A stretch of DNA of 11,553 nucleotides from an uncultured Ruminococcus sp. (GTDB taxonomy: Bacteria > Bacillota > Clostridia > Oscillospirales > CAG-272), in NCBI GenBank assembly GCA_902791785.1, contig CADAXH010000029.1, forward strand, positions 1-11,553, in the 5' to 3' direction. Shown here in pieces: positions 1-6,090 of this stretch. Both the position numbers and the translations under genes were made by a program. Under the pieces are notes generated by a model. The model was not told the DNA's origin, ran no database searches, and saw nothing but the letters and a program-made list of their open reading frames with translations. Position 1 is the stretch's first letter, and each line of letters begins with the position of its first letter.

Positions 1-1
1 C

Positions 2-181
2 GAAAAGTGCAGAGGGCAGGGTATCGGAAAAGAACTCGTAGACTATGTTGCCAAAGTGGCAAAAGAATATGGATGCTACAACCTGACTCTCAATGTCTGG
101 AACCTGAATGACAGTGCAATCAGATTCTACGAGAAATGCGGAATGAAGCCGATGAAGACGGTTATGGAGAAGAAGTTATAG
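2..181 (+). CDS. GNAT-family N-acetyltransferase, C-terminal fragment
   Basis: Only the last 59 residues are in the window; the gene begins upstream of base 1. The reading frame starts at base 2 and ends at a TAG at 179-181. The fragment shows the GNAT acetyl-CoA binding motif (R-G-Q-G-I-G-K, fitting R/Q-x-x-G-x-G/A) followed by an amphipathic helix, then the late motif N-L-N-D-S-A-I-R-F-Y-E-K-C-G-M, which is typical of the last strand and helix of the fold. GNAT enzymes move the acetyl group of acetyl-CoA to an amine, but the substrate cannot be read from this fragment. The gene lies upstream of a separate promoter and riboswitch leader, so it is probably not in the same transcription unit as the genes that follow. 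Confidence 0.9.
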   Translation, partial: EKCRGQGIGKELVDYVAKVAKEYGCYNLTLNVWNLNDSAIRFYEKCGMKPMKTVMEKKL

Positions 182-225
182 GGAAAATAGAACAAAAGAC
201 AGAAGAAAAAGCGCAATTCCCTATA
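177..225. repeat. 9-bp inverted repeat at the end of the acetyltransferase gene
   Basis: TATAGGGAA at 177-185 is a perfect reverse complement of TTCCCTATA at 217-225, with a 31-base purine-rich spacer. The left arm overlaps the stop codon of the acetyltransferase. There is no run of T after the right arm, so it is not a good intrinsic terminator. It could be a weak 3' hairpin or chance. Confidence 0.35.
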
Positions 226-252
226 TAAAATATATAAATATTTAGAAATATA

Positions 253-281
253 TTGACACGGGCGAACTTTTATGGTAAAAA
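253..281 (+). promoter_or_regulatory. Candidate promoter for the riboswitch leader RNA
   Basis: A consensus -35 box TTGACA lies at 253-258. With a 17-base spacer the -10 would be TAAAAA at 276-281 (four of six matches); TATGGT at 271-276 is the alternative but only 12 bases away. A start from the first -10 would fall near base 288, at the edge of the sequence proposed to form the closing helix of the aptamer, so the exact start is uncertain. Its position just upstream of the riboswitch supports it. Confidence 0.45.
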
Positions 282-282
282 G

Positions 283-371
283 AATGCACTCAGTTTTATA
301 GGCAAAGCAATCGTGAGGTTGTGACGCAAAGCTAAAGGGTCTTGATATGGATTAAGGCAGCCAGTTGCATT
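283..371 (+). ncRNA. Cyclic di-GMP-I (GEMM-I) riboswitch aptamer
   Basis: The leader carries the hallmark blocks of the GEMM-I class. GGCAAA is at 301-306, followed by a hairpin 307-322 whose stem closes a GNRA tetraloop GTGA (313-316). Next come GACGCAAAGC (323-332), TAAAGGGTCT (333-342) and ATGG (347-350), then the 3' block GGCAGCCAGTTGC (356-368). GCT at 331-333 can pair with AGC at 359-361 to form the base of the third helix. AATGCA at 283-288 can pair with TGCATT at 366-371 as a closing helix. GEMM-I RNAs bind cyclic di-GMP and usually control motility, biofilm, secretion or cyclic di-GMP turnover genes. Here the downstream block ends with an EAL-domain protein, which fits. The class assignment is firm; the exact 5' boundary is not. 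Confidence 0.93.
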
Positions 372-389
372 TATTGCAGCTGGTTTTTT
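361..389 (+). terminator. Intrinsic terminator, expression platform of the riboswitch
   Basis: CCAGTTGCA (361-369) pairs with TGCAGCTGG (375-383), nine pairs including one G-U, with loop TTTAT, followed directly by six T (384-389) and further T. This is a standard Rho-independent terminator. Its 5' arm uses bases that the folded aptamer needs for its 3' side (the base of helix 3 and the closing helix), so the two structures should exclude each other. That arrangement predicts that ligand binding prevents termination, an ON switch. This prediction is inference. Confidence 0.88.
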
Positions 390-472
390 GTTTTATTGAG
401 TAAAATGATCCAAAGCCCACTAATTTTTCGTTACAAATATATTACAAAATAAAAAAATATATAGACGTATTG

Positions 473-501
473 TTGAAAAGTTGCAAAAAGTCATATATAA
501 T
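473..501 (+). promoter_or_regulatory. Sigma-A-type promoter of the five-gene block
   Basis: TTGAAA at 473-478 and TATAAT at 496-501 are separated by exactly 17 bases; the -10 is a perfect consensus and the -35 matches in five of six positions. Transcription would start near base 508, about 48 bases before the first start codon. It lies downstream of the riboswitch terminator, so this promoter would escape riboswitch control. The preceding stretch (about 390-472) is AT-rich and I see no gene or clear structure in it. Confidence 0.75.
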
Positions 502-513
502 TGTAGGGTAACG

Positions 514-531
514 TTTTCTTAGTTAAGAAAA
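514..531 (+). other. Small perfect hairpin in the 5' UTR of the first signal peptidase gene
   Basis: TTTTCTTA (514-521) and TAAGAAAA (524-531) are exact reverse complements with a two-base spacer, so as RNA they can form a seven-pair stem with an AGTT loop. The hairpin ends 13 bases before the GAGGTGG ribosome binding site (545-551). It may affect mRNA stability or act as an operator near the transcription start; it is weak (A-U rich). Confidence 0.4.
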
Positions 532-555
532 AATGAAAATTAACGAGGTGGATAA

Positions 556-1539
556 ATGGATAATACTCAAGAAAAATCCAAATCTAAAGCCGCAAAAATT
601 GGTGGAGTGGTCGTAAATGTCCTGTTATGGGTATTTGTAGTCTTCTCCGTTGTAGTCACTATATTCGTGTTCTCAGCCCAGAAAGATGCAGACGGCGTTC
701 CGTCATTGTTCGGTAACAGCTACATCTCCATCGTATCTGACTCAATGGCTCCGAGTATCAGGACAGGTGACATGATTGTGGTAAAGAAGGTTTCCGGAAT
801 GCCGGAGGCAGCTCAGTGCAAAGAAGGAGATGTTATCACATTCTATTCTTCTCAGGATATTAACGGAGACGGCAAAGTCGGCAACGACATCGAAACCCAC
901 CAGATAATCAAGGTGAGAGAGGCTAACGGATTCGTTTACTACACCACAATGGGTACAAACGAAGAGTACAGCCACGGAATTGCAGACCCTGAAATATTGT
1001 CATCAAGCGTAATCGGTATCTACACAGGAACAAAGATCTCCGGACTCGGATCGGTCATTTCATTCCTTGGCAGTTCTACCGGATTCCTTGTATGCATCGT
1101 AATACCGCTCGCAGTATTCTTCCTTTACGAGCTCATCAGATTCGTAGTTATGTTCATTAAGGTCAAAGGTCCTAAGGAGGCCAAGGCCGGAATCACAGCA
1201 GCTGACGAAGAAGAGATCAAGAGAAAAGCAATTGAAGAATACCTGGCTAAGCAGGCAGCAGCAAGTGCAGCAACATCTACTTCTCAGGGAGTTGAACCTG
1301 AAAAGGATGCACCTGTAGAGGAAGCTCCCGCAGAGGAGACTCCGAAAGAGGAGGCACCGGCTGAAGAAGCACCTGCAGAGGAAGCTCCCGCAGAGGAAGC
1401 TACTGAAGAAAACAATGCAGATAATCAGAGCGAGCAGGCAACGGACGAAAAGGTTGAACAACCTGAAGAAGTAAAAGAAGAAAGCACAGAATCTTCAGAA
1501 GTTGACGAGAGTAAAAAAGACGACTCTAAAACTGAGTGA
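556..1539 (+). CDS. SipW-like (ER-type) signal peptidase I with long acidic C-terminal tail
   Basis: A membrane serine protease of the S26B/SipW type, which removes signal peptides from exported proteins on the outer face of the membrane. The ATG at 556 follows GAGGTGG (545-551) by four bases. A first membrane helix spans about residues 16-40. The catalytic serine is in S-D-S63-M-A-P and the catalytic histidine is His115 (E-T-H-Q). Histidine instead of lysine marks the ER/SipW class rather than the LepB class. A second membrane helix is at about 176-202. The usual GDxN aspartate is Thr134 (G-T-N-E), while the later Asp-Pro aspartate is kept (Asp144). Residues 101-111 form a D-x-N-x-D-G-x-V calcium-loop-like insert just before the histidine. 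After the second helix comes a predicted cytosolic tail of about 125 residues, rich in Glu, Ala and Pro. At about 327 residues it is longer than typical SipW proteins (about 190) because of this tail. A paralogue lies three genes downstream. Confidence 0.9.
   Translation: MDNTQEKSKSKAAKIGGVVVNVLLWVFVVFSVVVTIFVFSAQKDADGVPSLFGNSYISIVSDSMAPSIRTGDMIVVKKVSGMPEAAQCKEGDVITFYSSQDINGDGKVGNDIETHQIIKVREANGFVYYTTMGTNEEYSHGIADPEILSSSVIGIYTGTKISGLGSVISFLGSSTGFLVCIVIPLAVFFLYELIRFVVMFIKVKGPKEAKAGITAADEEEIKRKAIEEYLAKQAAASAATSTSQGVEPEKDAPVEEAPAEETPKEEAPAEEAPAEEAPAEEATEENNADNQSEQATDEKVEQPEEVKEESTESSEVDESKKDDSKTE
1312..1401 (+). repeat. Degenerate EEAPA repeat tract in the signal peptidase tail
   Basis: Residues 253-282 are built from about six imperfect copies of a five-residue unit E-E-A-P-A (with variants EETPK and EEATE). 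At DNA level this gives near-identical 15-base units such as GCAGAGGAAGCTCCC. The segment is strongly acidic and probably extended, on the cytosolic side after the second membrane helix. Confidence 0.75.
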
Positions 1540-1570
1540 CCGAAGTAGTTATTTCAAATATTGAGATCAA

Positions 1571-1602
1571 TCATTCGGCCTTCCTAAAAAGAGGCCGATT
1601 GA
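1571..1602 (+). other. Intercistronic hairpin between the first signal peptidase and the AAA+ gene
   Basis: TCATTCGGCCT (1571-1581) pairs with AGGCCGATTGA (1592-1602) with one mismatch, closing a ten-base loop. No T run follows, so it is not a classic terminator. It ends seven bases before the AAGGAG ribosome binding site (1609-1614) of the next gene. It may stabilise or process the mRNA, cause partial termination, or influence initiation of the next gene. Confidence 0.6.
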
Positions 1603-1619
1603 ATTTCTAAGGAGAAGCA

Positions 1620-3194
1620 ATGGACGGTTTTCTTAACTGGTTTTTCGCCTTCATGACGAAAATGATAGACGGCCTGTGGTCAATGTTGCAAGGCCTCTTC
1701 AGCGGTATTGTTGCAATATTCAATATCCCCGGCTACATATCACAATTTAACACATTCAAAGATCAATTCACTTTCATTGACTGGGTCTTCTCAATTCTGG
1801 CATTCATCATTGTTTATGGTGTATGGGCGGCAATCATCTACCTTATTGTTCTTGCCATCAGAAAGGCCATAAGCACAAGACATACAGCTCTCGGAACTGA
1901 GGATCTTCTTCAGGAACTGGCAGACATGCACAGAGACGTACAGAGACTGACACAGGAAAGAGAGAGAATCATGGCTCTCAAACTCGGACAGTCCACAGTC
2001 TCAGTTGAAGATCTTAACAAGATTTATCAGGAATCAGAAGAGCAGGCACTCAGGGAAGACAACGGCGAAGATACAGAGCGCAGCGGAGATTCTTCTGTCG
2101 AAGAAGAACTTCATCCCGTTCGTTTTGCAAGGCTTGACGAAGTTGACAAGAAGTACGAGTACTACGTACAGCCTAACTACCGCAATGACTTCACTCTCGA
2201 AGAACTCTGCGACAACTTCAGAAACTTTGCATGTTCAAAGATGCACCTGTTCTATGAAGCAAAAACAATCAGACTCATGTTTGCAGGTTTCGCTTCAACC
2301 AAGCTGATTATCCTCCAGGGTATTTCAGGTACAGGTAAAACATCACTCCCGTATTCAATGGGTAAATTCTTCAAGAACGACTCAACAATCGTATCAGTTC
2401 AGCCGTCATGGCGTGACAGATCCGAAATGTTCGGATACTTCAACGAATTCTCAAAGAAGTTCAATGAAACAGAAACTCTCAAGAGAGTTTATGAATCATC
2501 ATATAACGACGACATCAACATAGTAATCCTGGATGAAATGAACATCGCGCGTGTCGAGTATTACTTCGCAGAAATGCTGTCAATCATGGAAATGCCTGAT
2601 CCGTCAGAGTGGAAGATCGAAATCGTTCCTTCATCATGGGAAAACGATCCTAAGCATCTCGAAAAGGGCAGCCTGCTCATTCCTCAGAACGTATGGTATG
2701 TCGGAACAGCTAACAACGACGACTCAACATTCTCAGTTTCAGATAAGGTTTACGACCGTGCTATCACAATCAACATTGATACAATCGGTGTTCCTTTTGA
2801 CTGTCCTGAAGTTGAACCGAGACAGGTAAGTTACTCTTACGTAGACAAGCTCTACAAAGACGCATTGAGAGACAACCAGCTCGACCAGAAATATCTTGAC
2901 GCCATCTCGAATCTCGACGATTACGTAATCAAGAAATTCAGAGTTGCTTTCGGTAACCGTATTCTGAAACAGCTCAAGATATTCGTTCCTGTTTATGTTG
3001 CATGTGGTGGTACAGTTCTTGAGGGAATTGACCACATCCTCGCAACAAAGGTATTCAGAAAATTCGAGAGCTTGAACCTCTCACTCATCAGAGATGAAAT
3101 CAAGGGACTTATCAACTACCTGAACGCATTGTTCGGAAACAGAACAATGGTTTCATCAATTGAATTCCTTGAAAGACTGCAAAAGACATTCTAA
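1620..3194 (+). CDS. Membrane-anchored McrB/MoxR-like AAA+ ATPase
   Basis: The ATG follows AAGGAG (1609-1614) by five bases. The N-terminus is hydrophobic: an amphipathic or membrane segment at about residues 4-36 and a clear membrane helix at about 54-80. A short predicted coiled coil follows (about 94-120), then an acidic linker. The AAA+ domain starts near residue 200. Walker A is G234-I-S-G-T-G-K240-T; Walker B is I-V-I-L-D305-E306-M-N; the sensor-1 region is W-Y-V-G-T-A-N-N (359-366); an arginine-finger-like D-R380 follows in D-K-V-Y-D-R. The block Q-P-S-W-R-D-R-S-E-M-F-G-Y-F-N (261-275) is typical of McrB-like AAA+ proteins. Such ATPases drive remodelling or DNA translocation together with a partner gene, and the next gene encodes a DUF2357-like partner, as expected. 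Unlike restriction McrB there is no recognisable DNA-binding N-terminus; a membrane anchor takes its place. The function is unknown; it probably works on the cytosolic face of the membrane. Confidence 0.88.
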   Translation: MDGFLNWFFAFMTKMIDGLWSMLQGLFSGIVAIFNIPGYISQFNTFKDQFTFIDWVFSILAFIIVYGVWAAIIYLIVLAIRKAISTRHTALGTEDLLQELADMHRDVQRLTQERERIMALKLGQSTVSVEDLNKIYQESEEQALREDNGEDTERSGDSSVEEELHPVRFARLDEVDKKYEYYVQPNYRNDFTLEELCDNFRNFACSKMHLFYEAKTIRLMFAGFASTKLIILQGISGTGKTSLPYSMGKFFKNDSTIVSVQPSWRDRSEMFGYFNEFSKKFNETETLKRVYESSYNDDINIVILDEMNIARVEYYFAEMLSIMEMPDPSEWKIEIVPSSWENDPKHLEKGSLLIPQNVWYVGTANNDDSTFSVSDKVYDRAITINIDTIGVPFDCPEVEPRQVSYSYVDKLYKDALRDNQLDQKYLDAISNLDDYVIKKFRVAFGNRILKQLKIFVPVYVACGGTVLEGIDHILATKVFRKFESLNLSLIRDEIKGLINYLNALFGNRTMVSSIEFLERLQKTF

Positions 3195-3215
3195 TAGATT
3201 AACCGGAGGCGTTTC

Positions 3216-5381
3216 ATGTCAGAAAATATTGAGAAGACTTATTCTTACGAAGATTTTCGCAACGAAACGTCTTCTTTCATTAAAAAACTCGACGATAAAT
3301 ACATCCCTTACGCAAACGTAAGGCAGATCATATCCACGTCATCATCTGAGGCTTCACTGAAGCGTCAGATTATTGACATGCTTATCGATACCGAGTGGAT
3401 AGATATAATTGAACATACAATCCCGCATCTTGACACTGCAATAAGAAATCCGGGCAGAGCAATTGAAGACGAGGAGCAGATCCTTCCTGTTGAACTTTCA
3501 AAGAAGATCAGCGACAAGTCCGTAAAGCACCTGGCTCAGCACACAAACCTTATAATGAAGGTTGAAGACGACAAGATTACCCCGGCTAAGCTGTTGAATG
3601 TTTATCACAATGAGACGATGCTCACTTATGAGAACAAGTTCATCAACACTTTGCTCAACAGACTTATCGCCTTCGTTGAAGTCAGATATGTTGCCCTGAG
3701 AGGCAGAAGCGGTATTTCACAGAACATCACTTTTGATTTCAAGACTACATTTGTAGACGAAGAAACAAAAGGAACAATAGACCTTAAAATCGAAACGAAT
3801 GCTCCTCTCAGCAAGTCCGACGAAGAGACTGAAGAGCAGAGAAAAGCAAACATCCGTTTCAAGGAAAACTATGCGAGAGTCGAAAGAATCTACCACATGC
3901 TCCTGAGCTATGTGAACTCGGATTTCGGAAGAGCTCTAGGCAAAAACTTCGTCCGTCCGCCTGTTATCAGGACAAACGCACTTCTCAAGAACAAGGATCT
4001 GAGAGAGTGTCTGACGCTCTGGGAATACATAGTAGGCGACGAAAAGAGCGGAGTTACCCTCATAAGCAAGAACTTCACGGAACTTCCTTATGAAAATTAT
4101 ATAAGCGAATTCTACGATGTTGTTTCACTTCAGTACCAGAGTTTCTATTCCCATTTCATAGACAGAGACGAAAGAGGAAGAATCCTGAACGAAGAGGGCG
4201 GCACCGAATCGCAGCCCGACCTCAATGAACAGCTCCATGACAACGACGATCTCTTCTCTGTATATGACTACGAGAAAAAGAAGATGGTACCTGCCAGCGA
4301 AGCAAGTTCAAGAAGAAGACTCACTTCTTCTGAGAAGGCAATCCAGGAAGCACTGAGAATAGCAATTCTCGCTGACAACCAGCTCGAAAGAAAAGTATTT
4401 GCTGAAGAAGAAGCTGAAAGACTCAGCAGAGAAGCAGAGGCAGCAGCTCTCGAAGCAGCAAAGAAGAGACAGGAAGAAGAGAGAAAGAAAGCCGAAGAAG
4501 AGGCTCTCATCGCTTACCAGGAAAACCTCGAAAGAATCAGACAGGAAGAGGCTGCAAAGGCCAAAGCCGAAGAAGAGGCAAGACTCAAGGCAGAGGAGGA
4601 AGCAAGACTCAAAGCCGAAGAGGAAACCAAAGATATTCGCGAAAAAGCAGAGAAACTTGCTGCCGAAGAAGAAGCGGCAGAGACTGCAAGAAAACAGGAA
4701 AGATTCTCTATCGAAAATGTTGTTGCCGGACTGGCTGCTGAAGAGGCAACAAGAAGAAATACAGAAGAAAAAGAGCGCATAGCAGAAGAAGCAGCAAGAA
4801 AGAAAGAAGAAGACGCAGCAAGAGAAAAGGCAGAACACGAAGCGAGACGCAGAGAGCTTGAAGAAGCAAGACTCAGAGCTGAACGTGAAGCAAAGGCAAA
4901 GGCCGAAGAAGAAGCAAGAATCAAGGCTGAAGAAGAGGCTAAACGCAAAGCTGCAGAAGAGGCGAGACTCAAGGCCGAGGAAGAAGCCAGAATCAAAGCT
5001 GAAGAGGAAGCAAGACTTAAGGCCGAAGAAGAGGCAAGACTCAAAGCTGAAGAGGAAGCAAGACTTAAAGCTGAAGAAGAGGCAAGACTCAAAGCTGAAG
5101 AAGAGGCAAGACTCAAAGCTGAGGAAGAAGCCAGAATCAAGGCTGAAGAAGAAGCAAAGCGTAAAGCTGAAGAAGATAAACTCAGGGCAGAAGAGGAAGC
5201 CAGACTCAGGTCTGAAGAGATTCATCGCATGAGAGCGAGAATGATCAAGATAGGCGACATCGAAATCGATGAAGAAGAATTCGAAAAGCATACCGGTTAT
5301 ACAAGACATCAGTATGTTGCTCTGCCAAGAAAACTCAAGAAGAAAGTAGCAATGGAACTCAAAAAATCACTCGAAGGATAA
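3216..5381 (+). CDS. DUF2357-like protein with a very long charged coiled coil
   Basis: The ATG follows GGAGG (3205-3209) by six bases and comes 21 bases after the ATPase stop. Residues about 120-315 resemble the DUF2357 family found beside McrB-like ATPases: I-T-P-A-K-L-L-N-V at 121-129, then T-Y-E-N-K-F-I-N (137-144), and R-P-P-V-I-R-T-N-A-L-L-K (247-258). Residues about 385-670 are almost pure Glu/Ala/Lys/Arg and should form one long alpha-helical coiled coil, ending in twelve tandem eight-residue units. A small basic C-terminal domain (about 672-721) follows. No signal peptide or membrane helix is visible, so it is probably cytosolic. DUF2357 proteins often carry a C-terminal PD-(D/E)xK nuclease; I see no such motif, and the coiled coil occupies that position. 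The likely partner is the membrane ATPase just upstream. The DUF2357 assignment rests on motif resemblance only. Confidence 0.82.
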   Translation: MSENIEKTYSYEDFRNETSSFIKKLDDKYIPYANVRQIISTSSSEASLKRQIIDMLIDTEWIDIIEHTIPHLDTAIRNPGRAIEDEEQILPVELSKKISDKSVKHLAQHTNLIMKVEDDKITPAKLLNVYHNETMLTYENKFINTLLNRLIAFVEVRYVALRGRSGISQNITFDFKTTFVDEETKGTIDLKIETNAPLSKSDEETEEQRKANIRFKENYARVERIYHMLLSYVNSDFGRALGKNFVRPPVIRTNALLKNKDLRECLTLWEYIVGDEKSGVTLISKNFTELPYENYISEFYDVVSLQYQSFYSHFIDRDERGRILNEEGGTESQPDLNEQLHDNDDLFSVYDYEKKKMVPASEASSRRRLTSSEKAIQEALRIAILADNQLERKVFAEEEAERLSREAEAAALEAAKKRQEEERKKAEEEALIAYQENLERIRQEEAAKAKAEEEARLKAEEEARLKAEEETKDIREKAEKLAAEEEAAETARKQERFSIENVVAGLAAEEATRRNTEEKERIAEEAARKKEEDAAREKAEHEARRRELEEARLRAEREAKAKAEEEARIKAEEEAKRKAAEEARLKAEEEARIKAEEEARLKAEEEARLKAEEEARLKAEEEARLKAEEEARLKAEEEARIKAEEEAKRKAEEDKLRAEEEARLRSEEIHRMRARMIKIGDIEIDEEEFEKHTGYTRHQYVALPRKLKKKVAMELKKSLEG
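4563..4634 (+). repeat. Short tract of three 24-base KAEEEARL-type units
   Basis: Residues 450-473 of the coiled-coil protein are three consecutive eight-residue units (K-A-E-E-E-A-R-L twice, then K-A-E-E-E-T-K-D). It is the same unit as the longer array at 4899-5186, separated from it by about 260 bases of less regular coiled coil. Confidence 0.8.
4899..5186 (+). repeat. In-frame tandem array of twelve 24-base units
   Basis: Twelve contiguous eight-residue units of consensus K-A-E-E-E-A-R-(L/I) occupy residues 562-657. Units starting at 4995, 5019, 5043, 5067 and 5091 encode the same octapeptide. The units at 4995 and 5043 are identical in DNA (GCTGAAGAGGAAGCAAGACT core), and those at 5067 and 5091 are identical, so there is 48-base higher-order structure from recent duplication. 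Because the unit is a multiple of three, changes in copy number keep the frame and only lengthen or shorten the helix. Confidence 0.92.
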
Positions 5382-5394
5382 GGATTGATTTACT

Positions 5395-6090
5395 ATGACC
5401 AAAACCAAGAAAAAACCTGGAATCATATCTAAGATAGTGACAGTTTTGTCATATGTCGTGATGGCGGTTCTCATGGCAATCATCGTTATAGCAGTCATAT
5501 CAAAAATCAATAATAAAGTACCGTCGCTGTTTGGTTATTCCGTACTCAAGATACAGACAGGAAGTATGGAAACAACACTTCCGACGGGCTCGTATATCGT
5601 CGTCAAAAAGACAGATCCGAAAGACGTCAAGGTCGGGGATATACTTACATTCTATTCAAGTGATCCAACCATTTCCGGAATGCCGAACACTCACAGGGTT
5701 ATCGGAATAAGAACAGACGAAAACGGAAAACTTGTCTTCCAGACAAAGGGAGACAACAACGCAATCGAAGATAAATATCCTGCTAACGAAGACGATATGA
5801 TAGGAGTTTATCAGACGAGGCTTGCTCTTGTTTCGACACTGTCAACTGCGTTCGGAGGAAACGGAACAATCGTTGTCATTATCCTTGGTGTTGTTGCCAT
5901 CGGATGCATATGGATGGCCATCAGCATGCTGAGAGACAAAGGTGACGACGAGGAAGAAGAAAACAAAGAAGAAAAACCGACAATCACAATCACCGAAGAG
6001 GACATTAAAAAATATTTAGAGGAAAAGGCGCGTTCCGAGGAGCAGAAAAAAGCAGAATCCGAAGAAAGTGTAGAAAAAACCGATGAGTAA
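5395..6090 (+). CDS. Second SipW-like (ER-type) signal peptidase I
   Basis: A paralogue of the first signal peptidase in this block. The ATG at 5395 is 13 bases after the preceding stop; the only ribosome binding site is AAGGA (5380-5384), overlapping that stop codon and about ten bases from the start, so translational coupling is likely. A membrane helix spans about residues 14-38. The catalytic serine is in T-G-S57-M, the histidine is His100 (N-T-H-R), and the acidic motif G-D120-N-N with Asp126 is intact. A second membrane helix is at about 156-178, followed by an acidic cytosolic tail of about 50 residues. The core is close to the usual SipW length. Unlike the first copy it has no calcium-loop-like insert and keeps the GDxN aspartate, so it looks the more conventional of the two. 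No obvious substrate (for example a TasA or camelysin homologue) is encoded in the window. Confidence 0.92.
   Translation: MTKTKKKPGIISKIVTVLSYVVMAVLMAIIVIAVISKINNKVPSLFGYSVLKIQTGSMETTLPTGSYIVVKKTDPKDVKVGDILTFYSSDPTISGMPNTHRVIGIRTDENGKLVFQTKGDNNAIEDKYPANEDDMIGVYQTRLALVSTLSTAFGGNGTIVVIILGVVAIGCIWMAISMLRDKGDDEEEENKEEKPTITITEEDIKKYLEEKARSEEQKKAESEESVEKTDE

Noticed and set aside
390..472. A small gene or additional RNA between the riboswitch terminator and the second promoter
   Set aside because: The stretch is AT-rich, has no ribosome binding site with an open frame, and shows no convincing stem.
1060..1461. Minus-strand open frame opposite the first signal peptidase tail
   Set aside because: Its Cys/Phe/Leu/Ser-rich composition is the complement of the acidic repeat tail; there is no ribosome binding site or family resemblance.
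4899..5186. Regular direct repeats that might suggest a CRISPR array
   Set aside because: The 24-base units are contiguous with no unique spacers and lie inside an open reading frame as an octapeptide repeat.
4308..5309. Long open frames on the minus strand (up to 333 residues) opposite the coiled-coil region
   Set aside because: They are mirror images of the Glu/Ala/Lys-rich repeats, giving Ser/Ala/Leu or Phe/Cys/Ser-rich low-complexity protein. They lack ribosome binding sites and recognisable domains.
1620..5381. A functional McrBC-type restriction system
   Set aside because: The ATPase has a membrane anchor instead of a DNA-recognition domain, and I see no nuclease motif in the partner. 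A non-nuclease defence role is not excluded, but nothing nearby (mobile elements, other defence genes) supports it.
3216..5381. TolA-like envelope protein, suggested by the KAEEEAR-rich helix
   Set aside because: There is no N-terminal membrane anchor or TolA C-terminal domain; the resemblance is compositional, and the N-terminal half looks like DUF2357.
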